A stretch of 6,864 nucleotides of DNA from Candidatus Cloacimonadota bacterium (GCA_014382685.1 JACNJG010000116.1:1-6864); one strand, 5' to 3'; shown: positions 1-6,778, counted from the stretch's first letter. Made by a program: numbers and translations. Notes: generated by a model not told the origin, from the sequence alone.

Positions 1-1
1 A

Positions 2-220
2 GGTAATGAATATTCACCCGCCACTATAGAGTTTGCGAACAAAACGAAAAACTGGGACCTTACTCATAATCTTGTACAGGATGTGCCGACAAAAGCACAG
101 TTGATCTTTAAGGAGATGAAGAAACCAGTCAGTGTAATTACTCTGCTTAATCTCAGTTTGTGGGATAAAGAAAATAAAAATTTCAAAGTATCTTACAAAA
201 GTATTCCTGTTACACAATAA
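2..220 (+). CDS. 3' end of an unidentified protein (5' end outside window)
   Basis: This frame is open from the window edge for 72 codons and ends in TAA. It is the C-terminal part of a protein whose start lies upstream. The visible part alternates hydrophobic and polar residues in a way that suggests beta-strands (for example AQLIFKEM, VSVITLLNLSLWD, FKVSYKSIPV) and has no transmembrane segment. The run 'P-T-K-A-x-L-I-F ... V-I-T-L-L-x-L ... F-K-V-x-Y-x-x-I-P' resembles the end of small Ig-like or DUF4352-like beta-sandwich domains of exported proteins. That is an impression from memory, not a firm assignment. A strong hairpin terminator begins 27 bases after the stop, which supports this being a real gene end on the + strand. 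Function unknown. Confidence 0.7.
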   Translation, partial: GNEYSPATIEFANKTKNWDLTHNLVQDVPTKAQLIFKEMKKPVSVITLLNLSLWDKENKNFKVSYKSIPVTQ

Positions 221-247
221 AACTTAAAAAAGTATTTTAAAATTAAG

Positions 248-275
248 AAAGAGGAAGCTTGGGCTTCCTCTTTTT
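248..275 (+). terminator. Intrinsic (rho-independent) terminator
   Basis: AAAGAGGAAGC (248-258) pairs perfectly with GCTTCCTCTTT (263-273) around a TTGG loop, giving an 11-bp stem that runs into a T tract (271-275). It lies 27 bases after the stop of the upstream partial gene and is the natural end of that transcript. It finishes only 9 bases before the permease ATG at 285, so it may also act as a 5' leader hairpin or attenuator for the permease-lolD operon. Confidence 0.85.
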
Positions 276-284
276 AAAACCTAA

Positions 285-1517
285 ATGGATTTTCAAAAAT
301 TCTTTTTAAAGAAATTTTTTACCATAAAGGGTAAAAGGGATTTTTTTTCCTTCGGCTCCCTTATTTCAATTACCGGTATTACGATCGGAGTTGTAGCGCT
401 CACAGTGTCCCTCGCTCTATTCAGCGGTTACTATGACACAATGAAAGAGATCATATTGGGGGTGAACTCGCATATTTATATTCTAAAATTTGGCAATGAA
501 ACAATACAACATGAAGAATATATGAGAGTGAGCTCGATGCTGGATACAATTGGAGCGGTGCAATCGTATGCTCCCTTTTTGTACACCGAAGGAATGGCAG
601 TAAGAGATGCTGATATCGCAGGAGTTATCATACGCGGACTCGATTTTGAAAAAGAGGTTGAAACTTCTGATATTGGGCGTTTTATTGATGAAGGAACTTA
701 TGAGCAGGATGGTGATTTTACAGTAATTGGAAGCAATATTGCAAAAAGACTGCACGTTTCAGTCGGCGATACAATAAAACTGATCACACCCATGAATGCG
801 GATGTGACTTTTGCAGGCATGATACCTTCATCAATCGAGGTTGAAGTTTCCGGGATTTTTTCTTCGGGAATGTTCGAATTTGACAATTCACTTGTGCTTC
901 TTCCAATGAAAACTGCACAGGAATTCCTTTCCATTTCAGATCAATATTCCGGGATTTCAGTAAAGTTGAAAAAAGAATTTATTGAGGAAGCCGATATTGT
1001 AGCAGCACACATTCAGCAAAAACTTTCATATCCTTATAATGTAAGTAACTGGATCGATCTGAATAAGAATCTATTCAGTCTGTTAAAGCTGGAGAAGTGG
1101 GTTATTTTTATCATCATAGCTCTTATCGTACTCGTTGCCGGCTTCGGTTTGACCAGTGTTCTTTCTATGCATATTCTTGATAAACGAAAAGAAATAGGCA
1201 TTCTAAAAGCACTTGGCACAACGAACAAGGATCTAAAAAAGATATTCTTCTCAAGAAATATGATAATCGGATTTATCGGCATTTTGCTTGGCTTGATTAT
1301 TGGCGTGCTTATTTCCATGCTACTGACCCACACGGATTTTATCAAAATAGAAAGCGATGTATATCTGATCGAACATCTCGTAGTAGAAAATCAACCTATA
1401 GATTTTATCCTTATTATTCTTGTTTCAGGAATAATAATTGCGCTGTCATCCTACTTTCCTTTGCGGAAAATTTCGCAACTACAGGCAGTATCAATTATAC
1501 GAATTTCAAAAAAATAG
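285..1517 (+). CDS. lolC/E: LolC/LolE-type lipoprotein-releasing ABC transporter permease
   Basis: Inner-membrane permease of the Lol system, which extracts outer-membrane lipoproteins from the inner membrane and passes them to LolA. The 410-aa length is typical of the family. The order is: short basic N-terminus, TM1 about residues 22-47 (SLISITGITIGVVALTVSLAL then FSGYY, the family's GI..GV..L motif), a periplasmic MacB/Lol-type domain about 50-268, then three membrane segments about 270-295, 326-348 and 372-393. The cytoplasmic loop HILDKRKEIGILKALGTT (296-313) is the FtsX-family coupling region that contacts the ATPase, and the C-terminus has the usual FPLRKISQLQAVSIIR pattern. An in-frame TAA directly precedes the ATG, and the next in-frame ATG (M53) lies beyond TM1, so 285 is the likely start. 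No Shine-Dalgarno is visible. lolD follows 9 bases after the TAG stop. Only one permease is present here, so LolC and LolE cannot be told apart; it could form a homodimer as LolF does. Confidence 0.9.
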   Translation: MDFQKFFLKKFFTIKGKRDFFSFGSLISITGITIGVVALTVSLALFSGYYDTMKEIILGVNSHIYILKFGNETIQHEEYMRVSSMLDTIGAVQSYAPFLYTEGMAVRDADIAGVIIRGLDFEKEVETSDIGRFIDEGTYEQDGDFTVIGSNIAKRLHVSVGDTIKLITPMNADVTFAGMIPSSIEVEVSGIFSSGMFEFDNSLVLLPMKTAQEFLSISDQYSGISVKLKKEFIEEADIVAAHIQQKLSYPYNVSNWIDLNKNLFSLLKLEKWVIFIIIALIVLVAGFGLTSVLSMHILDKRKEIGILKALGTTNKDLKKIFFSRNMIIGFIGILLGLIIGVLISMLLTHTDFIKIESDVYLIEHLVVENQPIDFILIILVSGIIIALSSYFPLRKISQLQAVSIIRISKK

Positions 1518-1522
1518 AGAGG
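1518..1522 (+). promoter_or_regulatory. Shine-Dalgarno site of lolD
   Basis: AGAGG lies directly after the permease TAG and 4 bases before the lolD ATG at 1527. It fixes the lolD start and indicates that the two genes are translated from one mRNA. It is the clearest Shine-Dalgarno site of the three main genes; the permease and tamB lack one. Confidence 0.7.
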
Positions 1523-1526
1523 TCCT

Positions 1527-2213
1527 ATGATCTTACAGGCACAGCATATTACCAAAAGCTATTATGAAGGAACTGAAGAGACGCGTTTAATTGTTCTTGA
1601 TGACCTTGACTTCTCTATGAAGCAAGGATCGATAGTATCAATAACCGGTTTATCCGGCAGCGGTAAAAGTACACTGCTACATATTCTGGGAACACTCGAT
1701 CATCCGGATTCCGGAAATATAGTATTCAAAGAAAGGAATATACGATCCTTTAACGAAAACGACCTGGCACATTTCCGTAATATGAATGTCGGTTTTGTTT
1801 TCCAGTTCCATCATTTATTACCCGAACTTACAACAATAGAAAACGTTGCCATGCCCAAAATGATCAGCGGGAAATCATATAAGGAGAGTATCCGTGCGTC
1901 TGAAGAATTGTTAAAATCGCTTGATCTTATAGAACGAAGATATCATTATCCTCACCAACTGAGCGGCGGGGAGCAGCAGAGAGTTGCAGTAGCCCGGGCG
2001 CTGATCAATAATCCGGATATTGTACTCGCAGATGAGCCCACAGGTAATTTGGATTCCATACACAGCAAGGAATTGACCGATCTTTTATGGAGTTTGAATG
2101 AGCGCTTTGATACAACATTACTTCTCGTTACTCATAATGAAGAACTTGCAAAACGGGCTGATGAAGTGTATAATCTAATGGATGGAAAACTTCATAAGCT
2201 GAATAAAAAATAA
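1527..2213 (+). CDS. lolD: LolD, ATPase of the lipoprotein-releasing ABC transporter
   Basis: Cytoplasmic ATP-binding subunit that powers lipoprotein release by the permease encoded just upstream. At 228 aa it has the usual family length. All catalytic motifs are intact: Walker A GLSGSGKST (41-49), Q-loop Q93 within the LolD-typical stretch GFVFQFHHLLPELTTIENV (89-107), ABC signature LSGGEQQR (145-152), Walker B IVLADEP with D169 and E170 (165-171), D-loop NLD (174-176) and switch H203 in LLLVTHN. The FQFHHLLPE stretch separates LolD from the related MacB and FtsE ATPases, which normally read FQ.y.LLP or FQ.f.LL with other residues; together with the LolC/E neighbour this makes the assignment secure. 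The gene has its own AGAGG site and starts 9 bases after the permease stop, consistent with one operon. Confidence 0.95.
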   Translation: MILQAQHITKSYYEGTEETRLIVLDDLDFSMKQGSIVSITGLSGSGKSTLLHILGTLDHPDSGNIVFKERNIRSFNENDLAHFRNMNVGFVFQFHHLLPELTTIENVAMPKMISGKSYKESIRASEELLKSLDLIERRYHYPHQLSGGEQQRVAVARALINNPDIVLADEPTGNLDSIHSKELTDLLWSLNERFDTTLLLVTHNEELAKRADEVYNLMDGKLHKLNKK

Positions 2214-2260
2214 CTCGAGATTTAATGATGCTATTATCGAATTTGAAAAATATTATGAAC

Positions 2261-2287
2261 CACGAAAAACACGAAAAACACAAAAAA
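2261..2287 (+). repeat. 9-bp tandem array, CACGAAAAA x3
   Basis: Three contiguous units: CACGAAAAA (2261-2269), CACGAAAAA (2270-2278) and CACAAAAAA (2279-2287), preceded by AC. The array starts 47 bases after the lolD stop. Short CAC-R-A arrays of this type are scattered in intergenic DNA of many bacterial genomes, from general knowledge. Its function is unknown. An open frame on the opposite strand across it (FSCFSWF-like translation) is only the repeat read through. Confidence 0.8.
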
Positions 2288-2379
2288 AATAAAATATAAA
2301 AAATGAAAAACTTATGCACTTCAAGGAGTATAGAAATTTCCACTTGTGGTAATGTGTTTCCACATAAAAAGGGTATGTC

Positions 2380-2399
2380 ATTCCCTCGAAAGAGGGAAT
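2380..2399. repeat. dRS3-like dispersed repeat hairpin (ATTCCC-N8-GGGAAT)
   Basis: ATTCCCTC (2380-2387) pairs perfectly with GAGGGAAT (2392-2399) around a GAAA tetraloop. The 20-bp unit fits the ATTCCC-N8-GGGAAT formula of the neisserial dRS3 repeat. The flanks, TGTC before the stem and CCAGTTTT after it, match the wider 'GTCATTCCC...GGGAATCCAG' form that I recall as common in many unrelated genomes. It lies about 167 bases after lolD. With TTTTATT starting 4 bases beyond the stem it could also work as a weak terminator for the lol operon. Confidence 0.75.
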
Positions 2400-2505
2400 C
2401 CAGTTTTATTCTTTGAACTAATGGACACCGTAGCGAAACGGAGATGGGTTAAAAGTTTATATTCTAAAGAATCAAAACATTAGTTGTGAATGATTGCAAA
2501 AGCAG

Positions 2506-2525
2506 TTCATCATTTAAAGGATGAA
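2506..2525. promoter_or_regulatory. Candidate operator palindrome upstream of the tamB promoter
   Basis: TTCATCATTTAAAGGATGAA is symmetric at 18 of 20 positions: arms TTCATC and GATGAA, core TTTAAA, one mismatched pair. It sits 25 bases upstream of the best -35 box and 10 bases before the first TTTGACATT repeat, a position typical for an activator or repressor site. No regulator is identified. AT-rich DNA yields palindromes by chance, so this is tentative. Confidence 0.35.
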
Positions 2526-2535
2526 ACATAATTAA

Positions 2536-2570
2536 TTTGACATTTAAGTTTTGACATTTTATTTGACATT
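2536..2570 (+). repeat. Three direct repeats of TTTGACATT
   Basis: Exact 9-mers lie at 2536-2544, 2550-2558 and 2562-2570, with start-to-start spacings of 14 and 12 bases. Each contains a perfect TTGACA -35 hexamer, but only the middle one has a good -10 at the right distance. The third lies inside the spacer of that promoter. Confidence 0.85.
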
Positions 2571-2579
2571 AGATATTAT
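2551..2579 (+). promoter_or_regulatory. Predicted sigma70-type promoter for tamB
   Basis: TTGACA (2551-2556), a 17-base spacer, then TATTAT (2574-2579). The -35 is perfect, the -10 matches 5 of 6 and the spacing is optimal. Transcription would start near 2586, leaving an untranslated leader of about 120 bases before the tamB ATG. It gives tamB a start independent of the lol operon. Confidence 0.65.
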
Positions 2580-2639
2580 GATTTAGAAATTAATTTAAAT
2601 CTTACTCATATCTCGAAAAATATATTATAAAGGTTAAAT

Positions 2640-2693
2640 ATGAATTTTTTAAGTAATCTCCACTCCTTTGAAAATTCAATAATTAAGCAGTAG
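2640..2693 (+). CDS. Possible 17-aa upstream (leader) reading frame of tamB
   Basis: ATG at 2640 follows AAAGG (2629-2633) with a 6-base spacer, a better ribosome site than tamB itself has. It encodes MNFLSNLHSFENSIIKQ and ends in TAG at 2691-2693, 12 bases before the tamB ATG. It is in the same frame as tamB, with only the amber codon and four further codons between. It could be a leader peptide that couples translation into tamB, a relic of a longer tamB N-terminus, or chance. The peptide shows no recognisable motif and no run of one amino acid as in classical attenuators. Confidence 0.35.
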   Translation: MNFLSNLHSFENSIIKQ

Positions 2694-2705
2694 AATTATT
2701 TACCA

Positions 2706-5700
2706 ATGAGAAAACGAAAATGGTTGCTGATAGTCATCATTATCATCATATTGATCAACCTTCTTTTCTGGGGAATGACCTATTTTTTCGATATCAATTC
2801 ATATATTAAAAATCGTCTGACTGAAACCCTCGGCAGGAGATTGAATGCTACCATTACGTTTTCTACACTAAACATCACATCAAAAATACTTCAAATATCT
2901 GATTTGGAAATCGTGCAGCAGGATGGTGAATATACTTTCACGGCAAAACAGCTTTATGTTCATTATTCTTTCTGGCGATTGCTGCTTCATAAATTTCATT
3001 CCACAAAAGCTCTGAAAGAGATCCGGTGTTTTTCGCCGGAGCTCATTTATAATTCTGCATTCAAAGAAGGGCAGACACAACTGAGTATTGACATCCAAGC
3101 TTTAGAAAGAACACTAACTCGTTTTAATTATATCTCAATAATAAATGGGAAAGTGAGCGTGAGCAGTACCGGGAATATTGTCTTTTCGGAGAATTTAGAA
3201 AAAATAAATATCAATCTTCAAAAGCAGCAAGATAAAGAGTGGCATATAAAAATGTCTGCATTTCAGACCGAAAGTGATGGTTCACTTGAGATCGATGGAG
3301 TATATTCAAAACAGTCGAATCATTTTAAAACTATGCTCAGGGATTACGAAGTGCCCAGGATCAACACAAAAGATGTATCCCTCATTAGGTCATGTGTAAA
3401 TGCAGAGTTTGAAACTACTTTGTCTGAAATTTCACGGGGAATTATCCACATCAGTGATATTGAAAGCAATTTCCGAAATGAAAATATTTCTTCAAAAGGA
3501 ATGACAATATTGCTTACTCCGGATTCACTCAAGATCGATGAAAAGGTCGAGTTCTTGTGGAAAGAAAATGTGTTGATATGTGATGGCTCTATTTCCAATT
3601 ATTTGAGAAAAGATTCAAATCTGGATATTTCTTTTGAAATGAATGATTTCGACCTGGCTTCTCTCAATGAAAACATGTCGGGAAGTATCGATCTGCACGC
3701 AGCTATGGCTGGTAATTATGCATCCCCGATAATTGATTTGACGATAGTTGGAGATAAGTTTGGATATGATTCTATTGAATTCAGCAACCTATCAACGCAG
3801 TTAACATACAGAGATAAATACGCAGAAATTCAGAATGGGATTTTTGAAGTTGACTTTAATCAGGTGGAATTTTACGGAAATGTTTCAGCAAAAGTAAGTG
3901 ATCTTTTAGAGAGCACTTTAGATTTAACTTTTGAATCGGAAAACTTTAAATATCCAATTGAAGATTTTACAATACAATCTGACGCAAAGGTAAGGGTGTC
4001 GGGTTTTGTTCAAAATCCCAAAATTCATGCAGCTCTTGAAAAATTAATTATAAAGAATGACATTTTTCAGTTTCCCGAATTGTATGGAAGTATTTCTTAC
4101 CAAAACCAAAAAGCAATATATGATCTGCAAAACATCTCACACTCGGTACTACTTAGGGGAAATTATGATATTTCTCAGAAGATCCCTTCGATCAATGCAG
4201 AATTATCTGCAAATAATATTGCCTTGATGGAAATTATGAAGACGGAAATTCCGATTGTAAGCTCACTCGATCCACATCTAAATGCCCGATTACAGCTCGG
4301 ATTCAAAGATGGAATTATTACTCCAGATGGGTGGTTCAACTTTGCCGACCACAACAATTCCTCTATAAAAGGGTCAATTCTTGTATCAGGAGAAGTGCCG
4401 GTTTATTTCAGAGAAAAAAAAGGTTTTCTTACCATAAGATCAGACACACTTAGCATACATAATGAACCTTTCAATTTTATCTTTAATTCAACACTTTCTG
4501 AGGATGATCAAATAGCAGCAGAATTAAGAATTAATGATAATATTTTCGCAGACGCAACCGTTCAATTGGATCAGAAAGATATTCAGTATTCTGGGAATCT
4601 GTCGATTGATTCCTTATACATCAATCAGTTAAATAATCTCATGCCTATTTTTGAAAAAGATGCTCCGTTAAGCGGTGTGCTGGATATCGATTTTGCATAT
4701 AATAGCTCCAATAAAATACAGGGGAAAGGCAACTTGTATTTGAAGGAGTTCGGTTTCAGTAAAGATATTCATCGCTTTGATCTTGCTTGCTCCGTACAGG
4801 CAGAATCAGATATGATATCTCTTGAGGATATTCAAATTCGAAATACTCAATCTCTCCTTAAAGGTGATGCTCATCTTGATCTTGCTGAAGGAAAATTTGA
4901 ATTGAATGCTTCAGAGCAAGATGTGTTATTAGAGGAGTTTTTTCGTACAATTCCACTGGAAGGCAAAGCGAGTTACTCTCTTGTCGCATCCGGAAATCTA
5001 AATGACCCCCGTGTGTTGTGTGATATTTCAATCGAAAATGGAACGCTTTATAAGACAGCTTTTAGCTCGTTTGAAAGCCAACTTTTTCAGAATAATGATA
5101 TGTTCTATCTCAATGATCTGAAGATCATTGCACCTGAATTTACTTTTACCGGTAGCGGATCGTACAGTTATAACTTTATCACAGAGGAATTTCATGATCA
5201 GCCGGATAATATGAATTTTCACTTTTCCGGCGATCTCCTCAAACTTCTCGCTCCTTATATACCTAATATGAAGCAAGCGTCCAGCAACACTGAGCTTCTC
5301 TGTTCATTTAAAACCGACGAGACAAACACGATAGTCGATTCTGCGAGTTTGAGTATCAAGAATGGACAATTTTCCATTAAATCCCAGCCGGAAAGAATAA
5401 AAAACTTTTCCTGTATAGCAGAAATCAAAAACAATGTGATGTCTATGCTCAATGGTTCTTTCAGAATGGGGGATGGCAGACTTTACTTCAAAAATATAGT
5501 GAATAATGATGACTCTGATATATTTGTCGGGAATATTAATGTCGGCTCTCTAAAACTCAATAATGACGATCAGGGCATCACCATCCATATTCCGAAGTAC
5601 CAGCCGGGAAGAGGACTGGTCGATGCTCGGTTGACAGGTTTCCATGATGAGTATTTCACTATTTATAATGAAAATGGTGCATGGGTGCTTTCGGGTAGAA

Positions 5701-6725
5701 TACTTCTTTCAAACGGCGATGCGATTTATGAGAAGAAAGAGAAACGAGAAGAGATCGAAGATACCGAGTTTCCTCCGATCTATGCAGACTTCGATCTAAT
5801 TTTTGATAAAAATATCTGGTACGTTTCCAATCCTTTTAATCTTAAAATTGATTCGGGTAACTATATGAGTTTCCGTTCGAACCGGGAAACCGAGGAGCTT
5901 GAGCTCTATTTTGATCTCCATTCGCGACGGGGTGAGATGCGGCTTTTTGGTGAATCCTTCAGTGTAGAGGATGTGATGGTACGTAAAGCAAGGCAGGATA
6001 AAAAAGTGCTCATAAATGCAACATTTACCAAGCGCACACCAGATGGTTCTACAATCTATCTGCACGTGCAATCAACAGAGGATAAGCTGGGCGCAGATGA
6101 CATCGGGACTGATGCATATGGAGATGTTGCTATTTCATTGAGAAGTAATAATCCAAAAGATGTAACTATGCTCAGCATCCTTTCCAAACTGCAATATGGT
6201 AAACAAATTGATGATCTTTCTGAAGATGAGCGGTTCGATCTAGGAAGAGAACAAGCAATAAATCTCGCCAGCGATGAACTGAGCAATCTCATTTTCAGCC
6301 CACTGATAAGCCCTGTGGAAGGAGTTGTAAGACAGATTCTCGGACTGGATTATGTAAGATTTAAAACCGGTTTTATGAAGAATATCATACAAACAAGCGG
6401 TATTGTTGAATCGGAAGAATATATTGTTGATAGGGAATATGACTCTGATCTGGAACTCCTTGGCGAACTCAGCAAGGATATACTGCTTGAGAACCTTGCA
6501 ATTGATCTCGGAAAATACATAACTCCCGAATGGTATGTAAATTACGAAGCCCTCATCAAGAAGGAAATGACCTCAAGAAATGAAACATATATTGGTGTGC
6601 AACATGAACTCTCACTTACGTGGGACCTGCCGTATAATTTCAGGTTTATCTATAGATATCAATTTTATCCAGCACAGGGAAAAGATAACCAGGGGATATC
6701 ATTAGAAACGGTTTTGTATTTTTAA
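2706..6725 (+). CDS. tamB: TamB/AsmA-like inner-membrane-anchored periplasmic protein with DUF490 C-terminal domain
   Basis: A 1339-aa protein close to TamB in size (E. coli TamB is about 1260 aa). A basic start MRKRK is followed by one hydrophobic anchor (about residues 6-28), so the rest is periplasmic. The long middle is nearly all alternating beta-strand sequence, as in the groove-shaped AsmA/TamB fold. It contains recurring G-x4-P-x-[IV] units at GNYASPII (336), GFVQNPKI (433) and GNLNDPRV (763). A charged stretch EKKEKREEIEDTE (1009-1021) precedes the conserved C-terminal (TamB/DUF490) region, in which GEMRLFGESFSVEDVMV (1076), MLSILSKLQYGK (1155) and LGKYITPEWYVNY (1268) match family patterns. 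It ends in LETVLYF with a terminal Phe. Family role: with an Omp85 partner such as TamA or BamA it assists outer-membrane protein assembly, and AsmA-like proteins also carry phospholipids across the periplasm. An in-frame TAG at 2691 rules out a longer start. No clear Shine-Dalgarno precedes the ATG. No partner gene lies in the window. Confidence 0.88.
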   Translation: MRKRKWLLIVIIIIILINLLFWGMTYFFDINSYIKNRLTETLGRRLNATITFSTLNITSKILQISDLEIVQQDGEYTFTAKQLYVHYSFWRLLLHKFHSTKALKEIRCFSPELIYNSAFKEGQTQLSIDIQALERTLTRFNYISIINGKVSVSSTGNIVFSENLEKININLQKQQDKEWHIKMSAFQTESDGSLEIDGVYSKQSNHFKTMLRDYEVPRINTKDVSLIRSCVNAEFETTLSEISRGIIHISDIESNFRNENISSKGMTILLTPDSLKIDEKVEFLWKENVLICDGSISNYLRKDSNLDISFEMNDFDLASLNENMSGSIDLHAAMAGNYASPIIDLTIVGDKFGYDSIEFSNLSTQLTYRDKYAEIQNGIFEVDFNQVEFYGNVSAKVSDLLESTLDLTFESENFKYPIEDFTIQSDAKVRVSGFVQNPKIHAALEKLIIKNDIFQFPELYGSISYQNQKAIYDLQNISHSVLLRGNYDISQKIPSINAELSANNIALMEIMKTEIPIVSSLDPHLNARLQLGFKDGIITPDGWFNFADHNNSSIKGSILVSGEVPVYFREKKGFLTIRSDTLSIHNEPFNFIFNSTLSEDDQIAAELRINDNIFADATVQLDQKDIQYSGNLSIDSLYINQLNNLMPIFEKDAPLSGVLDIDFAYNSSNKIQGKGNLYLKEFGFSKDIHRFDLACSVQAESDMISLEDIQIRNTQSLLKGDAHLDLAEGKFELNASEQDVLLEEFFRTIPLEGKASYSLVASGNLNDPRVLCDISIENGTLYKTAFSSFESQLFQNNDMFYLNDLKIIAPEFTFTGSGSYSYNFITEEFHDQPDNMNFHFSGDLLKLLAPYIPNMKQASSNTELLCSFKTDETNTIVDSASLSIKNGQFSIKSQPERIKNFSCIAEIKNNVMSMLNGSFRMGDGRLYFKNIVNNDDSDIFVGNINVGSLKLNNDDQGITIHIPKYQPGRGLVDARLTGFHDEYFTIYNENGAWVLSGRILLSNGDAIYEKKEKREEIEDTEFPPIYADFDLIFDKNIWYVSNPFNLKIDSGNYMSFRSNRETEELELYFDLHSRRGEMRLFGESFSVEDVMVRKARQDKKVLINATFTKRTPDGSTIYLHVQSTEDKLGADDIGTDAYGDVAISLRSNNPKDVTMLSILSKLQYGKQIDDLSEDERFDLGREQAINLASDELSNLIFSPLISPVEGVVRQILGLDYVRFKTGFMKNIIQTSGIVESEEYIVDREYDSDLELLGELSKDILLENLAIDLGKYITPEWYVNYEALIKKEMTSRNETYIGVQHELSLTWDLPYNFRFIYRYQFYPAQGKDNQGISLETVLYF

Positions 6726-6752
6726 AGCTGACATAATACAACTTAAATAGCT

Positions 6753-6778
6753 CACGGATCACACGGATTCTCACAGAT
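6753..6778 (+). repeat. Tandem array of CAC[GA]GAT units
   Basis: CACGGAT (6753-6759), CACGGAT (6762-6768) and CACAGAT (6772-6778) are spaced 9 and 10 bases apart and separated by short C/A/T linkers. The first unit starts 28 bases after the tamB stop. It belongs to the same CAC-R-GA style of intergenic repeat as the array just downstream. Confidence 0.7.

Larger units (their letters stand above)
2214..2705. other. 492-base intergenic region rich in repeats and control sites
   Basis: No convincing protein gene is seen on either strand. Going left to right it holds a 9-bp tandem array (2261-2287), a duplicated TTTCCAC heptamer (2337-2343 and 2357-2363), a dispersed-repeat-type hairpin (2380-2399), a 20-bp imperfect palindrome (2506-2525), three TTTGACATT repeats with a sigma70-type promoter (2536-2579), and a 17-codon reading frame with a Shine-Dalgarno site (2629-2693). 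It separates the lol operon from tamB, which therefore probably has its own transcription start. Confidence 0.7.

Noticed and set aside
14..217. 67-codon minus-strand frame at the left edge
   Set aside because: It is the antisense of the + strand open frame, which ends properly before a + strand terminator.
210..238. Possible promoter for the permease (TTACAC-N17-TATTTT)
   Set aside because: The -35 matches only 2 of 6 and the -10 only 4 of 6, no better than chance in this AT-rich stretch.
2128..2343. 71-codon minus-strand frame overlapping the lolD end and the CACGAAAAA array
   Set aside because: Its Phe/Ser-rich sequence arises from the reverse complement of A-rich repeat DNA, and it overlaps the real lolD gene.
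2323..2346. AAGGAG Shine-Dalgarno-like site followed by TTG at 2344
   Set aside because: The spacing of 15 bases is too long and no meaningful frame follows.
2303..2416. 37-codon + strand frame across the ATTCCC-N8-GGGAAT hairpin, reading MSFPRKRESS in its middle
   Set aside because: It has no Shine-Dalgarno, and the central peptide is just the translation of the dispersed repeat, a pattern that recurs in spurious small ORFs.
2428..2441. CCGT-AGCGAA-ACGG small hairpin
   Set aside because: The stem is only 4 bp, without a T tract or extension, and is too weak to call a feature.
2461..2472. ATTCT-AA-AGAAT inverted repeat
   Set aside because: Five-base arms in AT-rich DNA are expected by chance, and there is no positional support.
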